A stretch of DNA of 64,000 bases from the NCBI RefSeq assembly GCF_029892605.1, contig NZ_JARXWF010000005.1:186001-250000 (forward strand), given 5' to 3'. Shown here in pieces: positions 24,840-36,668 of this stretch (position 1 is its first letter; the number at the start of each line of letters is the position of its first letter). The DNA comes from Parabacteroides sp. PM6-13 (GTDB lineage Bacteria; Bacteroidota; Bacteroidia; Bacteroidales; Tannerellaceae). The translations under genes and the position numbers were made by a program. The notes below the pieces were generated by a model. The model saw only the letters and a program-made list of their open reading frames with translations, was not told the origin of the DNA and searched no databases.

Positions 24840-26459
24840 TTAATAACCATGATTCTGAGTTAATTTGGCATTCAGGTTAAGAATCGAGTTGTCTATCGCA
24901 AAGACTGTTTTAAAGGACTCTGTTGCCGGACGATCGCTAATCGCTTTATTGAATAATCCAAAGCGAATCAAATCCTGACGACGCCATCCTTCCCATGCCA
25001 GTTCCAACAGGCGTTCATCCAGAATGTTTTGTAGCGTAGCTTCACGCTCCGGTGCTCCGGCTCTATTACGCACTCGATTCAGTTCATCACTGCCGTTGCC
25101 CCCGTTTCTTACTTTTGCCTCTGCTTTCATCAGCAACACATCGGCATAACGGAACAACACATAATCATTGTTTTGTAGCACACCTTCCTGTTGTGCGTTG
25201 GTATCCATTTCATATTTTTTCATGCGAGCGCCACCTGTTTTCAAGTAGGTGTCACTTGTTGAATAGCTTAACTTTACCTGTGTAGGGAAGTATTCCAGAT
25301 CGACACCGGCATCCGAGTTGATAATCGGCTCTCCATTGGGTCCATACACTTTCCCGTAGTGGTAATTGAAGTCGAAACGAGGATCTTGGTTACCTGTTCC
25401 GTAACCGAACACTGTGACGGCCTCCTTCGTAGCACTGGCTCCGTTCCAGCCTCCCAGATTATACGCTCCCGCATGATCGTAATGGCGTGAACGGATCAGG
25501 TAATAGATTCGGTTTTTATATAGGGTCGGATCCATGGGGATGGTATAAATATTCTCGCGGGAGTTTTCGTTTTTGATGGCAAAGTTATTGGAATAACTAT
25601 TTTCCAGATCATATCCCAGTGCCGCAATCTTATCGCAATAGAAAACGGTTGCATCCCATGCGTTCATGTTGGTTCCAGGGAATGTGATGTTTTTCCCATC
25701 CGTACGATTATTCTCCCACCAGCTATCCGAGGAGTAAACCTCTGCATTCAGCGCTAATTTAGCTAAGAGGAAATAGGCTACCGGTTGAGTCATACGTCCA
25801 TAGTATTCTCCTTCTAGGTTACTATGTGTTGTATTTAAGTTTTCAACCGATTCCTGTAGTTCTTTCACAACAAAAGCGAACACCTCTGAGCGTGACGATT
25901 GTGCCACATCGCTGATCTGTATGTCAGGATCAATCACCAATGGAACACGGGCAAACATATCCAACAGATAATAATAATACATCGCACGAAAAGCGCGTGC
26001 TTCCGAATGATACGCTACGAAATAATCTTCCTCCGGATTTTCGGCTATATAGCCTTCCAATTTGCTGATAGATTGATTGGCAATACCGATCACTTTGTAG
26101 ATGTAGTTCCATGAATCGCGCAACAGAGCATTATTTGTTCCCCAGTTGTGGGTAAACAGATCTCTCCAGAGTCCGCCATCATCCCAGTCACCACCACGGG
26201 TAGGTAGGATCGCTTCATCCGAAGAGAAGGTGTTTAGGTCGTAGATACCCCGGTCGCCACCTCCTAATCCGCTGTTGCCATCCCAGTTACCCACATAGGT
26301 GTATAAACTGGCTACCGTATTGAGATACACCAATGCCGGGCTTTTGAAAGCCTCTTCTTCCGACATCTGATCTTTTGGGTTTTCATCCAGAAAACCAGAA
26401 CATCCTTGCAGGCAATATGCTGCCAATGCGATCATTATATATAATGTTTTCTTTTTCAT
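24840..26459 (-). CDS. SusD-family outer membrane glycan-binding lipoprotein
   Basis: The surface lipoprotein lid of a SusCD importer. The 539-residue protein has a lipoprotein signal with lipobox ending LQGC (C20), then the RagB/SusD tetratricopeptide-like core: FLDENPKDQMSEEEAF, NYIYKVIGIANQSISKLE, AYHSEARAFRAMYYYYLLDMFARVPLV, and the C-terminal SusD domain with VLLMKAEAKVRNGG, LNRVRNRAGAP and LDERLLELAWEGWRRQDLIRFGLF. It starts 13 bp after susC. The glycan target cannot be read directly, but the GH97 in the same locus suggests alpha-glucans or oligosaccharides. Confidence 0.95.
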   Translation of the reverse strand: MKKKTLYIMIALAAYCLQGCSGFLDENPKDQMSEEEAFKSPALVYLNTVASLYTYVGNWDGNSGLGGGDRGIYDLNTFSSDEAILPTRGGDWDDGGLWRDLFTHNWGTNNALLRDSWNYIYKVIGIANQSISKLEGYIAENPEEDYFVAYHSEARAFRAMYYYYLLDMFARVPLVIDPDIQISDVAQSSRSEVFAFVVKELQESVENLNTTHSNLEGEYYGRMTQPVAYFLLAKLALNAEVYSSDSWWENNRTDGKNITFPGTNMNAWDATVFYCDKIAALGYDLENSYSNNFAIKNENSRENIYTIPMDPTLYKNRIYYLIRSRHYDHAGAYNLGGWNGASATKEAVTVFGYGTGNQDPRFDFNYHYGKVYGPNGEPIINSDAGVDLEYFPTQVKLSYSTSDTYLKTGGARMKKYEMDTNAQQEGVLQNNDYVLFRYADVLLMKAEAKVRNGGNGSDELNRVRNRAGAPEREATLQNILDERLLELAWEGWRRQDLIRFGLFNKAISDRPATESFKTVFAIDNSILNLNAKLTQNHGY

Positions 26460-26472
26460 CTTTGTTATTTAT

Positions 26473-29463
26473 TTAGAAGTTAACACTCAAACCGATAGAG
26501 AACGTTCTGGAAAGCGGATAGAAGCGTTTATCATCCACTCCCAGGTTATCATTCACTTCCGCGCTATTGATCATTGGAGATAACCCTGAATAATTGGTGA
26601 ATGTATAGAGGTTGTTAACCGAAGCGCTGATACGTAGCGAGTTCATCCAGTCTATATTCTTTGTATTCAGCGTATAACCGATACTCAGGTAATCAATATG
26701 CAGGTAGTCTCCTTTTTCCAACCAATAATCGGTTACGGTCTGGTCTTTGATGTTTTTCTCAGGAGCCTCTTTCAGTACATTATAGGTAGGAAACTGAACC
26801 ATATTCATATAGGTCAGCGAGGTACCGTTGTAAATCTTATGACCAAACGCTCCGTTCAATTGTGTCTGCAAATCCCAGTTTTTGTAACGGAAGTTAATAT
26901 TTCCAGCCACATAGAACTTCGGCATGGCTTGTCCGGCGATATAGCGGTCTTTGCCATCGGAAAGGTCGATTCCTTCTTCTCCATCAATATCCAGAATATG
27001 GTATTTATACGATTGCGATGCTTCATCGAAGATCAATCCATCGCATTTAGGCAAATAGAATACACCTAAGGGTTGCCCTACCATCTGATACGTTATCTGG
27101 TTGTTGCCTCCGATAAAACCGGCACCATTCATCCCTGCCAGATTCATATATTGCTTAGCCGAGAGTTCCTGATCCATATAGGTTCCATTCAATGAAATCA
27201 ACTCATTTTTCTGGTAAGAGACATTGGCTGAAAGTGTTAATTGCATATCGTTGGTCTGCAACGGAATACCCGTAAGAGAGACTTCCAGACCGTTGTTTTT
27301 CATTTCTCCCAAGTTCGCCAACAAGGTAGGATACACGAATGGAGGAACGGGCACATCATAGTTATAAAGCAAATCAGATGTTTTCGACATATAATAGTCG
27401 ACAGTCGCCGTCAGCCGATCGTCGAAGAATCCCATATCCAAGCCCACGTCAAACATCCGTTTCACCTCCCAGCGCAAATCCGGGTTGGCATTGCGGTTGA
27501 ATCCGTAAGTCACTGCCGGGGCGCCGTTGACGGTGGTTGTTCCGCTCGGTCCCATCAGCGAGAGTGAATTGTAGGCAGCGATCGCATCCTGATTACCGGT
27601 CAGACCGTAGCCTGCTCGCAGTTTCATCTGGCTGATCTTGCCCTGAGATATATTTTTCAGAAAATCCTCCTGTGCGATGTCCCACGCCAATGATCCGGAG
27701 GGGAAGAAGCCCCATTTATTGTTCGCTCCAAGTTTGGATGAGCCATCGGCACGCAAATTGATGGTTGCGATATATTTGTTGGCAAAGACATAATTGAAAC
27801 GTCCCATATAGGAGAGTAGTTGATACTCATTCCAATAGGATCCCACATCGCCATATTTCACGTTTGCTCCCGCACCCAGGTTATTGTATCCGAAGAAATC
27901 GGTATCAAACCCGCGAGCCGTGGCATTGAATCCGCTGCGTGTATATTTTTGTGCTTCAACTAATCCCAAAGCATCAATATAGTGTTGACCAAATGTTTTT
28001 TTGTAATTCAGCATCAGGTTACCCATCAGGTCAGAGTTTTTATGGTCGATACGACTCGCTTCCCCTTTGTCGCCTTGCCCGGCTTTGATCGTGGTCGGGA
28101 TGTATTTCTGATTTTCTTTTACGCTGAACGTGTAGGAACCGAAACCGCTCAATTTCAGATCGGGGGTGATGCTCCAGGTCAGCTTCGCATGTGCATTGAT
28201 GTTGGCAAAAGATTCACGGTCGTTGATCTGCAAACGTCCCATTGGATTGTGGATTTCATTGGCATTCAGATCTTCCGGCCATATGCCGTCGCTATCCGGC
28301 GTGGTGGCAAATGTTGGGTTGTGAGACGCTGCCGAATAGAATGTTTTCTGATAATCGTTCACATAGCGTTTGTCTATTTTAGAACCAAACATACCGACTT
28401 CCATCAGGAGTTTGTTGTTGAACATCATCTGGCTGGCATCCATTTTTAGGGTATAGTTACGCATTTCACTATTCTGGATAATACCCTCTTGGTCAATCAC
28501 TCCCAAAGAAACTCGGTAATTGGAATAGTCGGTGCTTCCGCCGCCAAAAGAGATCCGGTGATTCTGTGTGAATCCGGTACGCTGCATCTCTTCCAGGAAG
28601 TTGGAACTATGTCCTTTATCGAGGAAATTCATGCCGGTCGCTGCCGCACGGTATTGATCCGCACTTAGCATTTCCAGGTTCTTATAAACGCTCTCTACGC
28701 CAAAAGTACCATCGTAGCTGAAGTCTTTTACGCCCGATTTGCCTTTCGTTGTATTGACCACAATGACCCCACTGGCACCCCTTGAGCCATACTGCGCTGT
28801 TTCCGAAGCGTCTTTCAATACCGTAAAGCTCTCGATATCACCGGGGGCTAACGAGTTGAGGATGGCCATATCCGCAAATACGCCATCTACAATAACCAGT
28901 GGATTGTTCCCTCCGGAAAGCGATGTTGTGCCACGTACGCGGATTGTACTCCCGGCAGCCGGGTCTCCCCCGCTTTTGGAAATATTAACCCCTGCCACTT
29001 TACCTTTCATTGCCTGGAGCGGATTGAGCACGACCCCCACATTCATATCTTCTTTACCAACCTTGGCAACTGAACCCGAAATGGTGCGTTGACTACCGGT
29101 CGCATATCCTACGACAATTACATCGTCCAGCAATTGCGTATCTTCCAATAAAGTAATGTTGATCGTCGTTCGGTTCTGAACAGAGATGGTCTGTGTGGAA
29201 TAACCAACATAAGAGATGATAATTGTACTGTTGGCAGGCACATGCAGGGAGTATTCCCCGTCGTAGTTCGTTACTGTTCCGATCGTTGTGTTTTCCTGAA
29301 GGATACTGGCACCGATGATCGGCTCCCCATCCTTATCTATCACCCGTCCGTTGACGGTGATATGCTGTGCGAACGCACCCAGCGATAAGAACATTCCTAT
29401 TATAATAAACAGGAGTTGGTGTGATAAGCCTTTTGGCTTTTGGTCTTCTTTCATCTGCATCAA
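26473..29463 (-). CDS. SusC-family TonB-dependent outer membrane glycan transporter
   Basis: The 996-residue transporter imports oligosaccharides across the outer membrane with SusD. It has a signal peptide (ending GAFAQ), an N-terminal carboxypeptidase-like beta-sandwich (VNGRVIDKDGEPIIGASI to LEDTQLLDDVIVVGYATG, containing the TonB box region DVIVVGY), a plug domain (RVRGTTSLSGGNNPLVIVDG, TVLKDASETAQYGSRGASGVI), and a barrel ending SIGLSVNF with terminal aromatic. No secretin/STN domain is present, so an anti-sigma type system is unlikely. The promoter box TAAATTTG (minus strand, 29523-29530) lies 59 bp upstream. Confidence 0.96.
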   Translation of the reverse strand: MMQMKEDQKPKGLSHQLLFIIIGMFLSLGAFAQHITVNGRVIDKDGEPIIGASILQENTTIGTVTNYDGEYSLHVPANSTIIISYVGYSTQTISVQNRTTINITLLEDTQLLDDVIVVGYATGSQRTISGSVAKVGKEDMNVGVVLNPLQAMKGKVAGVNISKSGGDPAAGSTIRVRGTTSLSGGNNPLVIVDGVFADMAILNSLAPGDIESFTVLKDASETAQYGSRGASGVIVVNTTKGKSGVKDFSYDGTFGVESVYKNLEMLSADQYRAAATGMNFLDKGHSSNFLEEMQRTGFTQNHRISFGGGSTDYSNYRVSLGVIDQEGIIQNSEMRNYTLKMDASQMMFNNKLLMEVGMFGSKIDKRYVNDYQKTFYSAASHNPTFATTPDSDGIWPEDLNANEIHNPMGRLQINDRESFANINAHAKLTWSITPDLKLSGFGSYTFSVKENQKYIPTTIKAGQGDKGEASRIDHKNSDLMGNLMLNYKKTFGQHYIDALGLVEAQKYTRSGFNATARGFDTDFFGYNNLGAGANVKYGDVGSYWNEYQLLSYMGRFNYVFANKYIATINLRADGSSKLGANNKWGFFPSGSLAWDIAQEDFLKNISQGKISQMKLRAGYGLTGNQDAIAAYNSLSLMGPSGTTTVNGAPAVTYGFNRNANPDLRWEVKRMFDVGLDMGFFDDRLTATVDYYMSKTSDLLYNYDVPVPPFVYPTLLANLGEMKNNGLEVSLTGIPLQTNDMQLTLSANVSYQKNELISLNGTYMDQELSAKQYMNLAGMNGAGFIGGNNQITYQMVGQPLGVFYLPKCDGLIFDEASQSYKYHILDIDGEEGIDLSDGKDRYIAGQAMPKFYVAGNINFRYKNWDLQTQLNGAFGHKIYNGTSLTYMNMVQFPTYNVLKEAPEKNIKDQTVTDYWLEKGDYLHIDYLSIGYTLNTKNIDWMNSLRISASVNNLYTFTNYSGLSPMINSAEVNDNLGVDDKRFYPLSRTFSIGLSVNF

Positions 29464-29522
29464 ATTAAAAAGTTAATATAAGTTTACGCTTCTCTATTTT
29501 AGTTCTTTTTATAAAGCATAGG

Positions 29523-29530
29523 CAAATTTA
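29523..29530 (-). promoter_or_regulatory. Promoter -7 box of the susCD operon
   Basis: Minus-strand TAAATTTG matches TAnnTTTG, in the 195-bp gap between the DUF6377 gene and susC. No matching -33 element was found, consistent with activator dependence. Confidence 0.45.
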
Positions 29531-29658
29531 TCACATGAAGGAATGGATCCTTTTCATGTATAGCTAAAATATAGTGGATTGAACAGAAACATTAAAGGTT
29601 TTCTGCTGATTATAAAGCGATTGTCGTTTTATGTAGTGTAAAGAAAAGTAGTGCTTAA

Positions 29659-31308
29659 TCAATAATTAACCCGTCCGATTCCCATCACTTTATTTTCGAA
29701 ATCGTCGCGTTCACCTTTTGCTTTATTGCGGATGCGGGTGCGGTAGTTATAGATGGTGGTGACAGAGTAGCGGAGGAAGCGGGCAATCTTATTGCTATCG
29801 GTAATACCCAGACGGATCAGGGCATAGATACGCAGTTCGGTATTGAGCTTTTCTCCCGGTTTGGGCTGAATACCTTCCGTCAGAAGAATATTGAAATCCT
29901 CTACGAACGCAGGAAAAAGTTTTAGGAATGTGTCGTCGAAGTTGGTATAGAATTCTTTGAGTTCCTCTTCGAGGAATTGGGTAGACTTGATTTTTTTGTA
30001 GAGTTCCTCCAGCTTACCTGTTCCTGCTATTTTGGCCAGCGAACGACGATAGTCATCCTGTTTATCGATATAAGCAGAGCAGAGATCCATATATCGCCCG
30101 ATATATTCCTCTTTGATAGAATTTGTTTCTGACAGGATATGATTGAGTTCTTGCAATTGTTGATTGGAGTTGTTGAGTTCTTTGTTCAACAGAATCAATC
30201 GGTTGTTTGCGTCTGTTACGGCCTGCCGTGCCTGACTGGTCTTACGCATCTGCCGCGCGATCAGGAACAGAGCAATCAATAGAAAGAGGGAAAGGATACT
30301 GACGGAGACAAGAAAAAGACGTGATAACTGCTGTTGTTTGGCAACCTTCAACTGATGGGCTTCGTCGATAATCGGGAAAATCTGTGACACCTCCATCGCA
30401 CGCATACGAGCGTTCGATTCAATGGCGTCTTCAAGTGAGCACTTCAGGTAGGCATATGCTCTTGTGATATCTCCTTTTTCAAACAATAGTTGGGATAAAT
30501 GGCGCAATGAAATATATTCTTTCACGGCAGAACGCAAATCAGATAAGGCGGAGATAGCATAATAGTAGATAGCCGCATCGATATCCCCCACTGTTTCGTA
30601 AGCCTTGGCTAAAGTAAAATTGAATACAGCCGCATTATGGCTATAAGGTTCTATCGTGTCTATACGCTCTAATAATAAGCTGACAGCTTCTTCTCCCTTC
30701 CCATGTGTGGTCAGTTTATCCGCTAAAACCAACACGTGATTATCTGATTCCGGTTGAGAATTAATCAGAATGGAATCTCGGTAACAATCCGTCAAAGACT
30801 GATATTTCTCTTTTTCAGATGGGGTAACAGCATGATCGGCCATGTATCCATAGAGCTTTCGGAACACATGGTAATAGGACTGATTCAATTCTTCCATCCC
30901 GGCGATATCCACTTCTGTCATTATATCGAACGCCTCTTTATACATCCCGGCGATACTCATGACCTCAGCCAGGCTCATCTGTGCATCTTGTAAATAGTAC
31001 TTTTCATTCAATGACTGAGCCAGTTCCCATTTCTTCGTCACATAATAAAGGGAGGAGTCATTATTAAAGGGGATATATCCGGATACTAATTGGCCATAAA
31101 TAGTGTAACGCTGTTCATCGGTAGTGGCCATACGAAGCAATTCCTTCAGACTTTGTAAGTCGCGTTCTTTTTTGAGGCTGTAGGCAGAACGAGCGACAAC
31201 CTCCTGATCCAATATGTGTAACATGGAGTCAATCCGTAAGCTCTGAGCAAACAGACAAGTCGGAAAGAAAGAACAAATAAGATAAAAAAGTATACACCGT
31301 GTTCTCAT
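29659..31308 (-). CDS. DUF6377-type PUL regulator (periplasmic TPR, one TM, cytoplasmic HTH)
   Basis: A 549-residue membrane-spanning regulator. It has a signal peptide (ending CLFAQ), a long periplasmic tetratricopeptide-like helical region (about 25-310), one membrane helix (LFLVSVSILSLFLLIALFLIA, about 325-348), a coiled coil (residues 360-400) and a cytoplasmic C-terminus with a LuxR/HTH-like motif (LNTELRIYALIRLGITDSNKIARFLRYSVTTIYNYRTRIRNKAKG). The layout resembles that of SusR-like sensors, with ligand sensing outside and DNA binding inside. Encoded directly upstream of susCD on the same strand, it most likely activates this PUL. Confidence 0.85.
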   Translation of the reverse strand: MRTRCILFYLICSFFPTCLFAQSLRIDSMLHILDQEVVARSAYSLKKERDLQSLKELLRMATTDEQRYTIYGQLVSGYIPFNNDSSLYYVTKKWELAQSLNEKYYLQDAQMSLAEVMSIAGMYKEAFDIMTEVDIAGMEELNQSYYHVFRKLYGYMADHAVTPSEKEKYQSLTDCYRDSILINSQPESDNHVLVLADKLTTHGKGEEAVSLLLERIDTIEPYSHNAAVFNFTLAKAYETVGDIDAAIYYYAISALSDLRSAVKEYISLRHLSQLLFEKGDITRAYAYLKCSLEDAIESNARMRAMEVSQIFPIIDEAHQLKVAKQQQLSRLFLVSVSILSLFLLIALFLIARQMRKTSQARQAVTDANNRLILLNKELNNSNQQLQELNHILSETNSIKEEYIGRYMDLCSAYIDKQDDYRRSLAKIAGTGKLEELYKKIKSTQFLEEELKEFYTNFDDTFLKLFPAFVEDFNILLTEGIQPKPGEKLNTELRIYALIRLGITDSNKIARFLRYSVTTIYNYRTRIRNKAKGERDDFENKVMGIGRVNY

Positions 31309-31393
31309 GTGGCAATCTCTATCCTTGTGCGTTTAGACAAAGTTAAAAATTATATTCCGAAAGCAAATCGTTTTACCCATACTATTAACACAC

Positions 31394-31429
31394 AAAAAGA
31401 GAAACAACCTTAGGGTTGTTTCTCTTTTT
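31394..31429 (-). terminator. Terminator after the GH97 gene
   Basis: AAAAAGAGAAACAACC (31394-31409) pairs perfectly with 31414-31429 around a TTAG loop. On the minus strand it follows the GH97 stop (31449) by 20 bp and ends in a T-run. It separates GH97 from the downstream regulator transcript. Confidence 0.88.
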
Positions 31430-31448
31430 TAATGGCATGAGCTACAAA

Positions 31449-33886
<2,438 letters not shown>

Positions 33887-33894
<8 letters not shown>

Positions 33895-33918
33895 AACAGG
33901 CTGCCGATTGCGCCTGTT
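33887..33918 (-). terminator. Terminator of the feo operon
   Basis: Minus-strand AACAGGC (33912-33918 read leftward) pairs with GCCTGTT (33895-33901) around a 10-nt loop and is followed by eight T. It lies 28 bp beyond the stop of the small Cys-rich gene. Confidence 0.85.
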
Positions 33919-33945
33919 CCTATGCCAATCCGAAATGGAATAATC

Positions 33946-34104
33946 TTATTTTCTTTTACGCGCCTCTTCCGCAAAAGCACAGCCCGAACAGCCGGCGCAG
34001 GGATTATTCTTCTGCTTGGAGCGACGGAAAAGACAATAGATTTTCCGGCCGGCATATACTACGGCCAGGATACCGATCAGATAAACGATTATTTCCTGCC
34101 ACAT
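33946..34104 (-). CDS. FeoB-associated Cys-rich membrane protein, 52 residues
   Basis: A short gene read leftward from the ATG at 34102-34104. The 52-residue product has an N-terminal membrane helix (MWQEIIVYLIGILAVVYAG), a basic segment (KIYCLFRRSKQKNN) and a Cys cluster PCAGCSGCAFAE, ending in a charged tail. The CxxCxxC tail after one helix is typical of small proteins encoded behind feoB in many Bacteria, sometimes called FeoB-associated Cys-rich membrane proteins; they are thought to assist Fe(II) transport. It starts 13 bp after the feoAB stop and ends just before the operon terminator. Confidence 0.85.
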   Translation of the reverse strand: MWQEIIVYLIGILAVVYAGRKIYCLFRRSKQKNNPCAGCSGCAFAEEARKRK

Positions 34105-34117
34105 GTTCTTTTCGGTT

Positions 34118-36601
34118 TTAGGTTAATAATTGCACAATCCATCCCCCCGTCTGGTAGACCAGGAAGGAAACGATCCAGGCCAGGATACAGGTGTAAACCA
34201 CCGTAAACAGTCCCCATTTCCAGGAACCCGACTCTTTGCTGATGGCTGTTACCGTAGCGACGCACGGGAAATAGATCAATACGAAGAGCATCAGGCTAAG
34301 CGCTATGAGCGGAGTGAATACCGGTTTGCCCGAAGCATCACGGTCCTCCTTCAGACGTGTCGTTAATTTCTGCGAATCCTCCTCATCACCGGTATAGAGC
34401 ACGCTCAGGGTGCTCACCACCACCTCCTTGGCCGCCATACCTGTCATCAAGGCCACACTCATTTTCCAGTCGAAGCCCAAGGGTGCCAGCGCCGGTTGTA
34501 TACTTTTGCCGATACGTCCGATATAGGAGTGTTCCTGGTGATCCATTGCTTTAAGACGCTCCAGTTCGGCCAGGGTAGCAGCCCTTTCTGCCGAGTCTTC
34601 CTGGGTGTTTTCTATCACAGCGATCTGTTGGTCGTACACATCCATGCCGGCCGAATGGCGGGGATAATACCCCAGGAACCAGATAATAATAGAAGCAAAG
34701 AGAATGACGCCCCCCATCTTCCGGAGGTATTGCCGCGCCTTCTCCCACATATGGATCAGGATCGAACGAAGCGTCGGCATGCGGTAGGGCGGTAGTTCCA
34801 TCACAAAAGGCACATCCTCCTTCGTAAACAGGAAGCGTTTGAACAAGCGTGCCATGCCGACTGCCAACAAAATACCGGTAATATACATACTGAAAAGCAC
34901 CACACCGGCATGTTTCGGAAAGAAGGCACCGGCCAACAAGACATAGACCGGCAAGCGGGCACTGCAACTCATCAACGGATTGACCAGCATGGTGATCATA
35001 CGACTGTTGCGACTTTCAATCGTACGCGTCGCCATAATGGCCGGCACATTGCAACCGAATCCCATGATCAAAGGGATGAACGACTTCCCGTGCAACCCCA
35101 TCCGGTGCATGATCTTATCCATGATAAAAGCGGCACGTGCCATATAACCCGAATCCTCCATAAAGGAGATAAACAGATAGAGTATCAATATATTGGGCAG
35201 AAAGACGATCACCCCTCCTACCCCGCCGATGATGCCATCGACCAATAGATCCTTAAAGGGCCCGTCCGCCATAGTGTGACGTATGGTGTCGCTAAACCAG
35301 GCAACCCCCGTTTCGATCCACTCCATCGGATAGGCGCCAAAACGGAAGGTGGCTTCGAACATGATCCACATGAAAAGGAAAAAGATCGGGAAGCCCAACA
35401 GCTTGTTGGTCACAAAGGTGTCGATGATCTGCGTCTTGTTGATTTTCTGCAACTGGTTTTCTTCGTAGGTCTCGCGCAGGGCGCCGGAGATAAAGCCATA
35501 ACGGGCGTCGGTAAAAGCGGTTTCACAATCCTCCTGCAGGAGATTTTCTATTTCGGCCACACACCTGTCGCGCTCCTCCAGGATATGATCCCGCTCCGGA
35601 TTGCTCTGCAGATAGGATTCAACCTGTTCGTCGCCTTCCAATAGTTTGATGGCGAGATAGCGTTTGGAATAGGTCTGCGAGATATGGCTATTATGCTTCA
35701 GCGAGCGTCTTACCTGCGTGATTCTTTTCTCCAGCACATCTCCGTAGTTGATATGTATATGACGAACCACCGGATCCTCTTCTTCATACACCTTGATGAT
35801 ACGGTCAAACAACTCTTTGATACCGAAACCGTTTTTGCTGATTGTCGGCACAACAGGCGCTCCCAAGAGAACCGAAAGCCCTTCGTGGTCGAGCTTATTG
35901 CCTCGGTTTTGCAGCTCATCGTACATATTGAGCGCGATCACCATGCGCATATCCATATCGATCAGCTGGGTGGTCAGGTAGAGGTTGCGCTCGAGGTTCG
36001 AGCTGTCGATGATGTTGAGCACCACGTCGGGATGCTCCTCCTGCAAATGCTTGCGCACATAGAGCTCTTCGGGTGTATAGGTCGACAGCGAATAGGTGCC
36101 CGGCAGGTCGACAATGCGGAAGGTATAGCCGTTTTGCCGATAGGTGCCCTCTTTGGCATCGACCGTCACACCGCTATAGTTACCCACATGCTCATGCTGC
36201 CCGGAGGCATAATTAAAAAGAGATGTTTTCCCGCTATTGGGATTACCCACCAGGGCGACATTGATGATCTTACGCTCCCGCATAGCGATGGCTTGCAGGT
36301 CTTCGTCGGAAAGCATCACGGGAGCACCCGGATAGGAGGCGTTGTTTTCGGCTTCCAGGAGCGTGGAGGCATACTCTTCAGCGCTGACCACTTCGATCAG
36401 TGCCGCTTCGCTGCGCCTAAGCGACACATCGTAGCCCATGATCCGGTAGTGAATAGGGTCTTTGAGCGGAGCGTTCTGAACGACCACCACCTCTTTTCCA
36501 CGGATAAAGCCCATTTCAACGATGCGCTTACGAAAAGCGCCTCGCCCCATCACTTTCACTATAACTCCTTTATCTCCTGTATTTAATTCCGATAATCTCA
36601 T
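34118..36601 (-). CDS. feoB: Fused FeoA-FeoB ferrous iron transporter
   Basis: An 827-residue fusion for Fe(II) uptake across the inner membrane. Residues 1-75 are a FeoA SH3-like domain (MRLSELNTGDKGVIVKVMG). From about 110 is FeoB: G-domain with GNPNSGKTS (119-127) and DLPGTYS (165-171) and NIIDSSNLERNLYL, a helical insertion, then the Nramp/Gate membrane region with FLPNILILYLFISFMEDSGY, PLIMGFGCNVPAIMATRTIE and MTGMAAKEVVVSTLSV. FeoA-FeoB fusions are common in Bacteroidetes. The promoter region carries an 18-bp palindrome that looks like a metalloregulator operator. Confidence 0.96.
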   Translation of the reverse strand: MRLSELNTGDKGVIVKVMGRGAFRKRIVEMGFIRGKEVVVVQNAPLKDPIHYRIMGYDVSLRRSEAALIEVVSAEEYASTLLEAENNASYPGAPVMLSDEDLQAIAMRERKIINVALVGNPNSGKTSLFNYASGQHEHVGNYSGVTVDAKEGTYRQNGYTFRIVDLPGTYSLSTYTPEELYVRKHLQEEHPDVVLNIIDSSNLERNLYLTTQLIDMDMRMVIALNMYDELQNRGNKLDHEGLSVLLGAPVVPTISKNGFGIKELFDRIIKVYEEEDPVVRHIHINYGDVLEKRITQVRRSLKHNSHISQTYSKRYLAIKLLEGDEQVESYLQSNPERDHILEERDRCVAEIENLLQEDCETAFTDARYGFISGALRETYEENQLQKINKTQIIDTFVTNKLLGFPIFFLFMWIMFEATFRFGAYPMEWIETGVAWFSDTIRHTMADGPFKDLLVDGIIGGVGGVIVFLPNILILYLFISFMEDSGYMARAAFIMDKIMHRMGLHGKSFIPLIMGFGCNVPAIMATRTIESRNSRMITMLVNPLMSCSARLPVYVLLAGAFFPKHAGVVLFSMYITGILLAVGMARLFKRFLFTKEDVPFVMELPPYRMPTLRSILIHMWEKARQYLRKMGGVILFASIIIWFLGYYPRHSAGMDVYDQQIAVIENTQEDSAERAATLAELERLKAMDHQEHSYIGRIGKSIQPALAPLGFDWKMSVALMTGMAAKEVVVSTLSVLYTGDEEDSQKLTTRLKEDRDASGKPVFTPLIALSLMLFVLIYFPCVATVTAISKESGSWKWGLFTVVYTCILAWIVSFLVYQTGGWIVQLLT

Positions 36602-36620
36602 CTCTCTGCGTTTGTCCTTG

Positions 36621-36628
36621 CAAAGGTA
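36621..36628 (-). promoter_or_regulatory. Promoter -7 box of feoAB
   Basis: Minus-strand TACCTTTG matches TAnnTTTG, 19 bp before the feoAB ATG; 22 bp further upstream is the palindrome at 36651-36668. Confidence 0.6.
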
Positions 36629-36650
36629 CGTCTTCTTCGCAAATCCCCCA

Positions 36651-36668
36651 ATACCTATATATAGGTAT
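36651..36668. promoter_or_regulatory. 18-bp perfect palindrome upstream of feoAB, candidate metalloregulator operator
   Basis: ATACCTATATATAGGTAT is its own reverse complement. Its centre is 35 bp from the centre of the -7 box, overlapping the -33 to -50 region, where binding could block RNA polymerase. The ACCTA...TAGGT arms resemble sites of the DtxR/MntR family more than a Fur box, but the regulator is not in the window. Confidence 0.6.

Noticed and set aside
35684-36586. 300-codon plus-strand frame inside feoAB
   Set aside because: Antisense shadow of the conserved G-domain; no family features of its own.
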